The notes under the pieces are model-generated. The model saw nothing but the letters and a program-made list of their open reading frames with translations. It had not been told where the DNA came from and searched no databases. Below, one piece after another: positions 18,486-26,810 of a DNA stretch of 64,000 nucleotides. The position numbers and the translations under genes are program-made. Each line of letters starts with the position of its first letter. Position 1 is the stretch's first letter. This stretch comes from Paraburkholderia tuberum STM678. GTDB taxonomy: Bacteria > Pseudomonadota > Gammaproteobacteria > Burkholderiales > Burkholderiaceae. The stretch spans positions 171,098 through 235,097 of the forward strand of contig NZ_CADFGP010000006.1 of the NCBI RefSeq assembly GCF_902833905.1, written 5' to 3'.

Positions 18486-19337
18486 ATGTTTCCGATTCCG
18501 ATCGACAAATGGAAGCCGGCCACGCGCCGCGCATACAAACTGACGTTGCCGATTGCACTCGTGATCTGGCTGTTGCCGATGATCGCGGTGCTGGTCACGT
18601 CCGTGCGTTCGACCGAAGAACTGAGCGAGGGCAACTACTGGGGATGGCCGAAGCACTTCGCGATGTTCGATAACTATCGCGAGGCATTGACGACGTCGCC
18701 GATGCTGCATTACTTCTGGAATAGCGTGCTGATTACGGTTCCTTCCGTAGTGGGTTCGATCGCACTCGCGGCGATGGCGGGCTTTGCCTTGGCGATCTAT
18801 CGCTTTCGCGGCAATTCGACGTTGTTCGCGACGTTCGTCGCAGGCAACTTCGTGCCGATCCAGGTGTTGATGATTCCGGTGCGGGATCTGTCGTTGCAAC
18901 TCGGTCTGTTCAATACCGTGAGCGCGCTGATTCTGTTTCATGTGTCGTTCCAGACCGGCTTTTGCGCGCTGTTTCTGCGCAACTTCATCAAGCAACTGCC
19001 ATTCGAGCTGGTCGAGGCGGCGCGCATCGAAGGGGCGAACGAGTGGACCGTGTTCTTCAGGATCGTGCTGCCGCTGATTCGTCCGGCGCTCGCGGCGTTG
19101 GCGATCCTCGTGTTCACGTTCGTGTGGAACGACTATTTCTGGGCCTTGTGTCTGACGCAAGGCGATGACGCCGCGCCGATCACGGTCGGCGTGGCCGCGC
19201 TGAAAGGGCAGTGGACGACCGCGTGGAATCTCGTTTCGGCGGGATCGATTCTGGCGGCGCTGCCGTCGGTCATGATGTTCTTTGCGATGCAGAAGCATTT
19301 CGTCGCGGGTCTGACGTTTGGCGCGACGAAGGGGTGA
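18486..19337 (+). CDS. Carbohydrate ABC transporter permease 2 (MalG-type)
   Basis: Second membrane subunit, 283 aa, with six predicted membrane spans. The EAA loop VEAARIEGANEWTVFFRIVLP lies near residue 177. The C-terminus KHFVAGLTFGATKG is the standard MalG-type ending that contacts the ATPase. It begins 10 bp after permease 1, with TGAGGAGCC as ribosome site, so the two are translated together. It is the last gene of the operon, and a strong intrinsic terminator follows within 40 bp. Confidence 0.9.
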   Translation: MFPIPIDKWKPATRRAYKLTLPIALVIWLLPMIAVLVTSVRSTEELSEGNYWGWPKHFAMFDNYREALTTSPMLHYFWNSVLITVPSVVGSIALAAMAGFALAIYRFRGNSTLFATFVAGNFVPIQVLMIPVRDLSLQLGLFNTVSALILFHVSFQTGFCALFLRNFIKQLPFELVEAARIEGANEWTVFFRIVLPLIRPALAALAILVFTFVWNDYFWALCLTQGDDAAPITVGVAALKGQWTTAWNLVSAGSILAALPSVMMFFAMQKHFVAGLTFGATKG

Positions 19338-19375
19338 TGCTGTTCACGCGTGGCGCTGCTGCGTAGAGAAGGGTT

Positions 19376-19398
19376 GCCCGCGGAAGCGGGCTTTTTTT
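19376..19398 (+). terminator. Intrinsic terminator of the galactoside operon
   Basis: GCCCGC (19376-19381) and GCGGGC (19386-19391) form a 6-bp GC stem with GGAA tetraloop, followed by seven T residues (19392-19398). It lies 38 bp after the last permease gene. Confidence 0.85.
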
Positions 19399-19594
19399 CG
19401 GCGCGGCGAACTGCTGCTCGCACGCTGACTTCTCGATCAACGCTTTTCAGCTTACGCCGGGTTGACCCGCTGCATAACGGCATTCAACGCCGCGCGCGCA
19501 CTATCGAGAGGCCGCTTGCCTTCGCCGACTTCGCTCGCGAGGTCCAACTTCTGCTACGGGTATGGCTGCTACCCGTATCAACCATCGAACGAGG

Positions 19595-19618
19595 CCTTCC
19601 TGCCTGAAAACAGGAAGG
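19595..19618. terminator. Hairpin between converging genes
   Basis: CCTTCCTG (19595-19602) pairs perfectly with CAGGAAGG (19611-19618) around an 8-nt loop. It lies just past the end of the minus-strand hypothetical gene, so it may terminate that transcript. No clear T-run follows on either strand. Confidence 0.4.
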
Positions 19619-19634
19619 AAGGCGCCTGCCGCTA

Positions 19635-20012
19635 TCAGGCCGGATCAGCGTACTTCAGCGTCCACGTCAGCGTACGGCTGGTGCCGCCCGTCAACGCGAA
19701 CGGGTTGGTCGTACAGGCGAAGTTGGAGTGCAACTGTCCAATCGGCGTGGTCGACAGCGGGTTCGTCGCGGGGCTATTCGTGTAGCTGACCGAGTAGCCG
19801 TCGCTATTCGCCGTCGTGTTCAGGAAGTCCGCGAACGACGTGTAGTCCGTTTCCACCGCGAGATTGCCCGTCAACGTGCCCGAGCTCAGCGTATCGGTGC
19901 GCGTGATCGAGCTCTTGGCGAATGTCATCACGGTGTGCACCTGCAGATCGAGATCCGTCGTGGCCACCAATTCGCCCGCTCGCCGCCCATCGGATAAGAT
20001 ACGGCCCGCCAT
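19635..20012 (-). CDS. Hypothetical protein, Thr/Ser-rich
   Basis: Not recognised. The 125-aa frame has gene-like codon use and a Thr/Ser/Asn-rich, probably beta-strand-rich composition (TDTLSSGTLTGNLAVETDY; SRTLTWTLKYADPA at the C-terminus). There is no signal peptide or membrane segment. The start is uncertain. ATG at 20012 and ATG at 19928 are both possible, and neither has a good ribosome site. The shorter form would remove a charged N-terminus that looks unlike the rest. It is divergent from the DUF2322-like gene 30 bp away and ends near a perfect hairpin. It could be a fragment of a larger surface or phage-like protein. I cannot assign a role. Confidence 0.5.
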   Translation of the reverse strand: MAGRILSDGRRAGELVATTDLDLQVHTVMTFAKSSITRTDTLSSGTLTGNLAVETDYTSFADFLNTTANSDGYSVSYTNSPATNPLSTTPIGQLHSNFACTTNPFALTGGTSRTLTWTLKYADPA

Positions 20013-20042
20013 GCATTTTTTAGAACGGAAGGAGTGGTTTCA

Positions 20043-20375
20043 ATGATCGAACCGAGCAACGTTTTCAAGGAAAATCTCGCCAGAATGCCGGCGATCGACG
20101 GCATCGCACGCATCGATCTGGTCAATGGCAGCGGTACCGTGGTCGCTAGCATCGAGAACAAACCTGGCAAGCAGGGCTCGCTCGCGGTGTACAACTACCT
20201 GCGCGGCGCGTTCGGCACGCTCGACGCGAAGGCGGCCGAACACGGCCTCGCGCTGTTTGCCGAGCATACGGCCGACGCGCGCAACCGTCCGGGCGCGCAT
20301 CCGAACGTCGACCACCTGCTGGCGATTGCCGCTGGCGGCGAGGCATTGCGCATCGGTGTTGTTGCGGCAGCTTGA
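20043..20375 (+). CDS. Conserved small protein, DUF2322-like
   Basis: A 110-aa cytoplasmic protein of unknown function. The core runs NLARMPAIDGIARIDLVNGSG, then IENKPGKQGSLAVYNYL and FAEHTADARNRPGAHPNVD. This pattern matches the DUF2322 family as I remember it (small proteobacterial proteins with conserved KPGKQGSLAVY and AEHT..A...PG.HPN). The start at 20043 has GGAAGGAG eight bases upstream. It is isolated, with divergent and downstream neighbours that are also hypothetical. No catalytic residues can be proposed. Confidence 0.75.
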   Translation: MIEPSNVFKENLARMPAIDGIARIDLVNGSGTVVASIENKPGKQGSLAVYNYLRGAFGTLDAKAAEHGLALFAEHTADARNRPGAHPNVDHLLAIAAGGEALRIGVVAAA

Positions 20376-20622
20376 GGCCGCTCAAAGTCTTTTCCGCGCC
20401 GGCAAGGTAGACGTTTTCCTGCCGCTGCCGCGAATTCCAACGCCCCGGCGACGGGATTTGCGGCCCACCTGCGCTAATTGCTCGGTAAAAACCCTCGTTT
20501 TTCCCGAAGCCCCCGGATTGGCTTCAGATTCGGCTTCTGTTCGGTGAATTGAAGCGCGGGGGGGCGGCGCACACTGGGTTCGTCCCGTCGCGTATATCGC
20601 GCTTTTCCGTCAGGAGCCCCGG

Positions 20623-20913
20623 ATGTCTTCCCGTCACGACAAACCCCACCGGTTCGACGCCGACATGCCGGAACTCGTCACCTCGGAACGGGATCAGCCG
20701 ACGCCGGGTCCGGACGACCGCGCGATGCGCGAACTGCAACGCGGTTCCGAAGCCATCGTGCGTCTGGCCACGCAGGCACACGCGGCCATCGCCCGAAGCG
20801 ACGAAGCCGGCGCGCAAGCCGCGCGCCAATCGCTCGAAACGCAGCTGACGTTCACGACCGCCCTGATCGATGAGCTGCTGTTCGGTGCGCCCGAGCGGTC
20901 CACGCTGCATTGA
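20623..20913 (+). CDS. Hypothetical protein, small and charged
   Basis: Not recognised. The 96-aa frame starts at an ATG with CAGGAG at suitable distance. The N-terminal third is polar and probably disordered (RHDKPHRFDADMPE, RDQPTPGPDD). The rest is predicted helical (AMRELQRGSEAIVRLATQAH, then ETQLTFTTALIDELL) and could form a helical hairpin. It is soluble, with no signal peptide. It is the first of a run of three or four short same-strand genes. Confidence 0.65.
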   Translation: MSSRHDKPHRFDADMPELVTSERDQPTPGPDDRAMRELQRGSEAIVRLATQAHAAIARSDEAGAQAARQSLETQLTFTTALIDELLFGAPERSTLH

Positions 20914-20963
20914 CAGCCTACGCGGCAGCATCACCGTACTATCCCGAAGTACCGGAAACTGAC

Positions 20964-21107
20964 ATGAGCGCTTTGACCGTCATTCTTTGCATCTGGGCCA
21001 TGGTCGCGTTTTGCGCGGTCCTGTTCATCCGCGGCGCGAGTCCGCGCGTCGAGCGTGAGGCGGAGCAGCCGCGTGCTCGTCCGTCGCGCTATTCGATCGC
21101 CGAGTAA
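20964..21107 (+). CDS. Small single-span membrane protein
   Basis: A 47-aa protein. Residues 3-24 (ALTVILCIWAMVAFCAVLFI) are one hydrophobic span, followed by a basic/acidic tail ending RPSRYSIAE. The positive tail suggests N-out/C-in topology. CCGGAA precedes the ATG at 20964. Short proteins of this shape are common in Burkholderiales, but I do not recognise a named family. Confidence 0.6.
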   Translation: MSALTVILCIWAMVAFCAVLFIRGASPRVEREAEQPRARPSRYSIAE

Positions 21108-21204
21108 CGCGCACGACCAACGACGCGGAACCAACGGGGTAACATGAGGAGCGCCGGCGCCACTGCCGGCCGGCACCGACGATGTTCCCCACGGAGGTTC
21201 CCGT

Positions 21205-21432
21205 ATGGACACACATTCGATTCTCGGCATGCTGCATGCCGAAGAGGCTTTGCTGATCTCCATCGTGCGGTCGCTGCCCGACGATATCAAGCGCAGGATC
21301 GCCAACGACTTTCACGAGCAGGCGCAACTCGCCGAAAGCTCGCATCTGAATTCCACCACGAACCGCGAAACGAGCGACGCGTTCAAGGCCCATGTCCGAC
21401 GGCTGTCGAACATGCTTGCTTCGTTGTCGTAA
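21205..21432 (+). CDS. Hypothetical protein, helical
   Basis: Not recognised. A 75-aa soluble, helix-rich protein beginning MDTHSILGMLHAEEALLISI. It has an excellent ribosome site (GGAGG, seven bases before the ATG). The composition (LPDDIKRRIANDFHEQAQLA) suggests an amphipathic helical bundle. It lies in the small-gene run between 20.6 and 21.7 kb. Function unknown. Confidence 0.65.
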   Translation: MDTHSILGMLHAEEALLISIVRSLPDDIKRRIANDFHEQAQLAESSHLNSTTNRETSDAFKAHVRRLSNMLASLS

Positions 21433-21458
21433 CCCGGTCGCGCAACGGCGACCCCGAC

Positions 21459-21680
21459 GTGTCGCTCCTGAGCAAGGACTCGACGCAGGCCGTTGCCCGC
21501 GTGCCGATACCGGCGTCGGCACCCGCACCGGTCGCGCCCGCTGCGCAAGCTCCCGCGTACACCGTGAACGGTGTGCCGCAGGATCCGCTCAAGGTCGACC
21601 TGCCGCGGAAGAGGTCGCTTGCCGGCGATGAATTACGGCAGTTCGAGTCGTGTGTCGCGCAATTGACCGCGCTGCTGTAA
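21459..21680 (+). CDS. Hypothetical protein, Pro/Ala-rich linker
   Basis: Not recognised. From a GTG at 21459, a 73-aa frame with coding-like third positions carries a Pro/Ala-rich stretch (RVPIPASAPAPVAPAAQAPA) and then a helical C-terminus (AGDELRQFESCVAQLTALL). There is no good ribosome site, so it may be translationally coupled to the preceding gene 27 bp away. Alternatively it may be non-coding. Confidence 0.4.
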   Translation: MSLLSKDSTQAVARVPIPASAPAPVAPAAQAPAYTVNGVPQDPLKVDLPRKRSLAGDELRQFESCVAQLTALL

Positions 21681-22328
21681 GCCGCTTGCCGTCTCAACTT
21701 TGCGACACGCCGGTCCGCATGATTCAGGCGCGCTTTCGTCGCATGACGTGTCGGCATGTTGACTGGTAGGGATCGCAAACCTTGGTCCGTCAATGCGCGT
21801 TCGGGTATTCCCGCGCGCGTCGAACGACGTGTACGAGCCAGCACGAAGGCGTCGGGGCATCCCCGCGGCGTCTCATTTCCGATGCATTGCGTGCGATCAG
21901 GCCCGCTTCGAAGTGCCCCGGCAGGCATTTCTCCATACGTAGCAGGCCTTCATTCCAGCATGGCATAGCCATTGCAATGACGAATGCACAAGAACTACAC
22001 ATGTTGCAGCCGGGATTTCACGCAGTGAACAAATGCCGACGGCAGCAAAAATCTTCGCGATTCGCGCCCGGGGAGCTTGGCGCAACTTGCGAGGTGCGGC
22101 GGGGCCAATAGCAAACGGATGTCGACAAACAACGACGACGCAAGCGGACGATACGGCTGCATCTATCGTCCGCTCGCGATCGTGACGGCGTGAAGCGATG
22201 ACCCCGCCATTTTTTTTCCGTGCTTGCGGGTGAAGCCGAATTCGCGGCGGGCCCCCGCTAAAGGGCGCTTGCGCGCGGGCCGGCGGGCTGCGAAGATCAT
22301 GCTAACGACCGCCGCATCAGGGAATTCC
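21681..22328. other. Intergenic stretch without a supported gene
   Basis: About 650 bp. Short frames occur on both strands, but none has a ribosome site with a plausible protein. A T-rich tract (eight T) lies near 22210. No repeat, terminator or RNA gene was recognised. The promoter of the following hydroxylase-family gene must be in its right part. Confidence 0.5.
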
Positions 22329-23195
22329 ATGTTAGCGTCGAGCCCATTTCCCGCATTGCTGCACCACGCGAGCCTGTGGCTGCAAGCCTACGCGCTCGTG
22401 CTGGTCATGATGGGCGTCGGTGCGTTGCTCGAGCGTCGCTGGCCAGCCGCATTGCTGCAATCGCGCGCGGGGCAGCGTCTGAACATGGCGTATGCGGGTC
22501 TGTATCTGGCGTTGGCGGAAGCCACGAAGCCGCTGACGGCGGCCGCGAGCGTCGCGATCGTCAATGCACTCGGCGGCGGGATGGTGGTGCTGGTGTCGCG
22601 CGGGTGGGGCGCGCTTGCTTCGTTCGTGATCGTGCTGCTGACGATCGATTTCCTCGAATACGCGTTTCATCGCTTGCAGCACACATGGCCCATCCTGTGG
22701 AAGCTGCATTCGCTGCACCATAGCGCGGTGGATTTCAACGTGACGATCACGTTGCGGCATCATTGGATAGAAGTGCTGCTCAAGGGCTGCCTGCTTTATC
22801 CGCTCGTCGGCGTCCTGTTCAAGGTCGAGCCGTGGATCGTCGGTGCGACCTCGATCGTGTTCATGTTCGGCAACTATTTCGCGCATCTGAATCTGCGCAT
22901 GGACCTTGGCCGCTACGTCACGTGGGTCAACAATCCGCAGTATCACCGGCTGCATCACTCGATTCGCGCCGAGCATTTCAATCACAACTTCACGCAGCTA
23001 TTGCCGATGTGGGATCACGTGTTCGGCACGCGTTGGGTGCCCGCGAAACACGAGTGGCCCGCCACCGGTCTCGACGATGGTACGCAGCCGAGCTCGTTGC
23101 TCGGCGCGTTCAGCTGGCCATTGGGTCAGCATGCGGCACGCGATGCGTTACCCGTTCGCAAGCCGCTTGCCGTGCTCGACAAGAAAGCGAAATAA
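22329..23195 (+). CDS. Sterol desaturase / fatty acid hydroxylase family membrane protein
   Basis: Di-iron membrane oxygenase family, 288 aa. Several hydrophobic segments occupy the first 120 residues. The histidine boxes are all visible: HRLQH (about residue 115), HSLHH (about 127), and HRLHH with HNF (about 215-229). These eight-plus histidines bind the two irons at the cytoplasmic face. The start at ATG 22329 has AGGGA five bases upstream, and an ATG at 22299 is an alternative. It probably hydroxylates or desaturates a lipid acyl chain or a carotenoid/hopanoid-like substrate, which the sequence does not specify. It converges with the MFS gene 6 bp downstream. Confidence 0.85.
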   Translation: MLASSPFPALLHHASLWLQAYALVLVMMGVGALLERRWPAALLQSRAGQRLNMAYAGLYLALAEATKPLTAAASVAIVNALGGGMVVLVSRGWGALASFVIVLLTIDFLEYAFHRLQHTWPILWKLHSLHHSAVDFNVTITLRHHWIEVLLKGCLLYPLVGVLFKVEPWIVGATSIVFMFGNYFAHLNLRMDLGRYVTWVNNPQYHRLHHSIRAEHFNHNFTQLLPMWDHVFGTRWVPAKHEWPATGLDDGTQPSSLLGAFSWPLGQHAARDALPVRKPLAVLDKKAK

Positions 23196-23201
23196 CGCTG
23201 G

Positions 23202-24347
23202 CTACGCGGGTCGCGCGGCGCGCACCGCGTTGCCGCCCAGCAGCGACACGATCAGCGTGGCCATCACGAGCACGCCCAGCGCCGCGCGCAGGCCGAGCAC
23301 GCCGGCACCGAAACCAATCAGCGGCGGCCCGACCAGAAAGCCCGCATAGCCGAACGTGGCCGCCATCGACACGCCGATCGCCGGCGTCGCGCTCGAGCGA
23401 CCCGCCGCGCTGAAAATCACCGGAACGATATTCGCGAGACCGATGCCGACCATCGCGAAGCCGACGCACGCGGTCAGCACCGTCGGCAGGCTCAGCACGA
23501 GCGCGAGTCCGGCGAGCGCGATCAGACCGCCGAGCGCGACGACCTTGCTCGAACCGAAGCGCCGCACCGATGCGTCGCCGGCGATCCGGCAGGCCGCCAT
23601 TGAAAACGCGAACGCGGAGTAGCCGATCGCGGCGACGCTCGCTTCCTGGTTCAACGTGGAGCGCAGGTACACCGCGCTCCAGTCGGCCACCGCGCCTTCG
23701 ACGAGCATGCACATGAACGCCAGCAGCGCCAGTTTCATCACGCTGCTGTCGGGCCATGCGAAGCCGCTCGACGCGGCGGCCGCGCGCGGACCGATATCGC
23801 GCAACGCAAACGACGCGGCGAAAATGATCAGGGCCGCGATCAACAGATCGGGCGCGAACAGCCCGCCCATGACGCCGACGCCGCCTTTCTGCAACATCGC
23901 GCCGCTCGCCGTGCCAAGCAGGCCGCCCGCGCTCCACGCGGCATGAAACGACGACATGATCGGCGCGCGCCAGCGTGTTTCGATCGCGCTCGCATGTCCG
24001 TTCATCGACACGTCGAGCGCGCCGTTCGACGCGCCAAGCGCAAACAGCACCACGCACAACGTCAGCATGCCCGGCGCGAGCGCGGGCAACGGCAACGCGA
24101 TCGCGAATGCCGCGCCGAGCAGCGCGGTGGCGCGGCCGCTGCCGACGCGCGGCGCGAGCTGTCCCGCGAGCGGCATCGCAACGATGGCGCCGAGCGCGAA
24201 GCAGAACAGCGCGATGCCGAGCGAGGTGTCGCTGAGCGCCAGGCTTTCCTTGATGCGCGGCACCTCGACCGCCCATGCGCCGATGCCGAAACCGTTGGCC
24301 AGAAAGACGGCGAGCGTTGCGATGCGTTCCCTGACGAGTGAGTTCAT
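23202..24347 (-). CDS. MFS transporter (YbjJ/fucose-permease-like)
   Basis: Inner-membrane secondary transporter of 381 aa with about twelve hydrophobic spans. The start MNSLVRERIATLAVFLANGFGIG and the SMNGHASAIETRWRAPIMSSFHAAW stretch are typical of the YbjJ/FucP-like branch, whose members move sugars or small metabolites. Its ATG overlaps the stop of the DeoR gene by 4 bp, so the two are translationally coupled. The regulator probably controls the transporter. Substrate is unknown. Confidence 0.82.
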   Translation of the reverse strand: MNSLVRERIATLAVFLANGFGIGAWAVEVPRIKESLALSDTSLGIALFCFALGAIVAMPLAGQLAPRVGSGRATALLGAAFAIALPLPALAPGMLTLCVVLFALGASNGALDVSMNGHASAIETRWRAPIMSSFHAAWSAGGLLGTASGAMLQKGGVGVMGGLFAPDLLIAALIIFAASFALRDIGPRAAAASSGFAWPDSSVMKLALLAFMCMLVEGAVADWSAVYLRSTLNQEASVAAIGYSAFAFSMAACRIAGDASVRRFGSSKVVALGGLIALAGLALVLSLPTVLTACVGFAMVGIGLANIVPVIFSAAGRSSATPAIGVSMAATFGYAGFLVGPPLIGFGAGVLGLRAALGVLVMATLIVSLLGGNAVRAARPA

Positions 24348-25138
24348 GGGCGTGCCGCCATCACGTTATCGCAGACGGCCCGCAGGCTCGCGACACGCGC
24401 GTCCGGCACGTCCGCTTCGACGAACAGATAATCGACGGCCGAAACAGGCGCTACCGCGAACGGCGCCGCTGTCATGAGCTTTTCCGAGGTCAGTGCGATG
24501 GCGATCTGGCTACTCGCTTTGACCATCGCGCGTTTCAGTTCGGCGTCCTCTGCGTCGAATACGGCGACGCCTTCGTCGGGGTCGAAGGCGCAGGCGCCGA
24601 GAAAACAGAGGTCCGCGCGGATCTGCTGGATCTGCAGCAGCGCGGTCGCGCCGAGCGAGCCCGCCGCGCCGCCGGCGATGCGGCCGCCGATCAGGATCAC
24701 GTCGATACCCGGGCGGTTCAGCAGCCGCGCGCAGGCCTCGGGCGAATTCGTGACGACGCTCAGGCCGGCGTTGTCGGGCAGCGCCGACGCGATCGCGACG
24801 TTCGTCGTGCCCGCGTCGAGCAGCACGATCTGCTTCGGACGAACGATCGATACGGCCGCCGCGGCAAGGCGTGCCTTGCGATCGACGGCCTCATGCATGC
24901 GCAGCGCCGCGGGTTTGTCGGCGGGCGACATCAGTAGCGCACCGCCGTACACGCGCTTGCAGAGCCCCTGATCCGCGAGATCGCGCAGATGACGGCGCAC
25001 GGTGTGCTCGGAGATCTGCAACTCGGCGGCCAGCTCGGCCGCGAGCACGCGACCATGCGCGCGCAATCGCTCCAGAATCAATGCTTCGCGCTGCTCGGGC
25101 AGTAGCCCGTTGATTGCATCTTCCCGGGTTCGCTGCAT
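24344..25138 (-). CDS. DeoR-family transcriptional regulator
   Basis: Regulator of 264 aa. The N-terminal HTH (about residues 16-70) has RLRAHGRVLAAELAAEL and ISEHTVRRHLRDLADQG followed by VYGGALL, the DeoR signature. The C-terminal DeoRC sensor domain has LLDAGTTNVAIASALP (phosphosugar-binding loop), VVTNS and the LIGGRI segment. It is first in a two-gene operon and overlaps the MFS gene by 4 bp. It probably senses a phosphorylated sugar related to the transporter's substrate. Confidence 0.88.
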   Translation of the reverse strand: MQRTREDAINGLLPEQREALILERLRAHGRVLAAELAAELQISEHTVRRHLRDLADQGLCKRVYGGALLMSPADKPAALRMHEAVDRKARLAAAAVSIVRPKQIVLLDAGTTNVAIASALPDNAGLSVVTNSPEACARLLNRPGIDVILIGGRIAGGAAGSLGATALLQIQQIRADLCFLGACAFDPDEGVAVFDAEDAELKRAMVKASSQIAIALTSEKLMTAAPFAVAPVSAVDYLFVEADVPDARVASLRAVCDNVMAARP

Positions 25139-25237
25139 GGGTCTCGTCTCCGTTCCGGTGTGAATCGATCATAATCGAGCAAAATGTATCGTAAACGCTC
25201 GTGGGGCGCAAGCGGTGCGCCCCGGCTCGTCTTGATC

Positions 25238-26740
25238 TCACGCGACGCCGTTCGGTTCCGGTCGTGAGTCACGGCCGAAAACCAGCCGGTCGAGCAGCCA
25301 CACCGTGACGAGCGTTGCGCCCATCAGCGGGAAAACGACGCCGAGAAGCGCGAGGCCGGTTGTCCAGCCACGCATCGGCGGTGCGGCGCGCTCGCGCGAC
25401 GGCGCGCCGAGCGAGCGTTGTGGCCGACGTTTCCACCACATCACGAAGCCGGTCACAGCGAGCGCGCCAAGGCCGAGCGAAATGGCTGCGCACAGTATCT
25501 GATTCGCGACGCCGAAGTAGCGACCCATATGCAGCGACGTACCGTACGACACGGCCTTCGCGATCGCGCCGTAATCGCCGTAGCGAATGTCCTTCAGGAT
25601 CGCGCCGCTGTATTGGTCGACGTACAGCGTGCGTTCGTCTTTGGGATTCGCGGGGAAATAGGAGAGCGTGTAGACGCCGGCTGCGGAGTTCGGCAGCACG
25701 ATGCGGTAGCCGTCCGCGATACCGAGCGACGCGGCGAGCGCGACGATATGCCCGAGCGACAGAGGCTGCGCCGCGTCGGTGGCCGCGGAAGAGGGCACGC
25801 TCGCGTTGCCCACGGCCCACGGCGTCAGCGGCAACGGCAGGTCGTCCATGACCATGCCGGGCATCGAGTCCATGTCGGCGCGCGTCGCATGCGCGACCGT
25901 GGCGCTCGCGTGGCCCGGGTGGTCCGAGGGCGTTCCCGGCACGATGGAGCGCAACGGCAAACCGCCCCACGCGCCCGGCGGAGCGCCAAGCTTCGTCGCG
26001 GTCGCGAACGCCTTGAACTGTTTGCCCCACGAGCCGGTCCACGGCAGCCCCGTCAATACGAACGCAAGTGCGCCAAGGGCGAGCCAGATGCCGATCACCG
26101 CGTGAAGACTTTTCCATAGCGGACGTCCTTTCAGCGCCAGGCGCGGCAGCAGCACCGCGCGCGCGGTCGTTTTGCCGCGCGGCCACCATAGTGCGACGCC
26201 GGTGCCGATCATCACGAGCGTCCAGCATGCGGCCAGTTCCATCAGCAGTTCGCCGGGCTTGCCGAGCAGCAGCTTGCGATGAAGCATGCGATCCACCTGC
26301 ATCAAGCGATGCTCGACGCTCAGCGTGCCCAGCACCTCGCCGCTATACGGATTCAGATAGATGCTCTGCTGCGAGCCGTCCGCGAGACGAAATACGAATT
26401 CGGCGCTGCGTTGCGGATCGCGGGTGATCACGGCGGTCGTCGCGATCGAGCCGGGCGGCATCGCCGCGCGCGCTTTCGCGAGCAGCGCGTTGTCGGCCAG
26501 CCTCGGCACGGCTTGTGGTGCGACGACCAGTTGCTGTCGATAAAGCAGCGGCTCGATCTGCGGCTGGAAGCAATACAGCGTGCCGGTGATGGCGAGCACG
26601 AGTAGAAAAGGCATCACGAAGAGGCCCGCATAAAAATGCCAGCGCCACAGTGTTCGATAGCCTGGATGTGTCGGGCCGCTCGTGGCGGCGGTTGTACCGT
26701 TCTGCGCGCGCACGCGTTCGGCGGTTCGAGTCGTGGACAT
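25238..26740 (-). CDS. PepSY-associated transmembrane protein (metal-reductase-like)
   Basis: Inner-membrane protein of 500 aa in the PepSY_TM family, which is linked to siderophore or metal reduction. It starts with a short polar tail, then spans at about 34-58, 160-180, 205-225, 410-435 and 465-485. The family has FYAGLFVMPFLLVLAITG in span 1 and paired histidines near LHAVIG and SLHMGRYFG. A periplasmic loop near residues 275-305 is rich in Met and His (HPGHASATVAHATRADMDS, then MPGMVMDD), a pattern typical of copper-binding proteins. The ATG at 26740 is chosen. The open frame extends upstream into the TonB gene. It is the last gene of a DUF2946-TonB-PepSY operon. Confidence 0.82.
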   Translation of the reverse strand: MSTTRTAERVRAQNGTTAATSGPTHPGYRTLWRWHFYAGLFVMPFLLVLAITGTLYCFQPQIEPLLYRQQLVVAPQAVPRLADNALLAKARAAMPPGSIATTAVITRDPQRSAEFVFRLADGSQQSIYLNPYSGEVLGTLSVEHRLMQVDRMLHRKLLLGKPGELLMELAACWTLVMIGTGVALWWPRGKTTARAVLLPRLALKGRPLWKSLHAVIGIWLALGALAFVLTGLPWTGSWGKQFKAFATATKLGAPPGAWGGLPLRSIVPGTPSDHPGHASATVAHATRADMDSMPGMVMDDLPLPLTPWAVGNASVPSSAATDAAQPLSLGHIVALAASLGIADGYRIVLPNSAAGVYTLSYFPANPKDERTLYVDQYSGAILKDIRYGDYGAIAKAVSYGTSLHMGRYFGVANQILCAAISLGLGALAVTGFVMWWKRRPQRSLGAPSRERAAPPMRGWTTGLALLGVVFPLMGATLVTVWLLDRLVFGRDSRPEPNGVA

Positions 26741-26810
26741 GAAATCCTCGTCGGGCAAATGGGTCGATGGTTCGTTTGCGACAAGCGGTTTGCCGCGTCT
26801 CGCATCAGGC

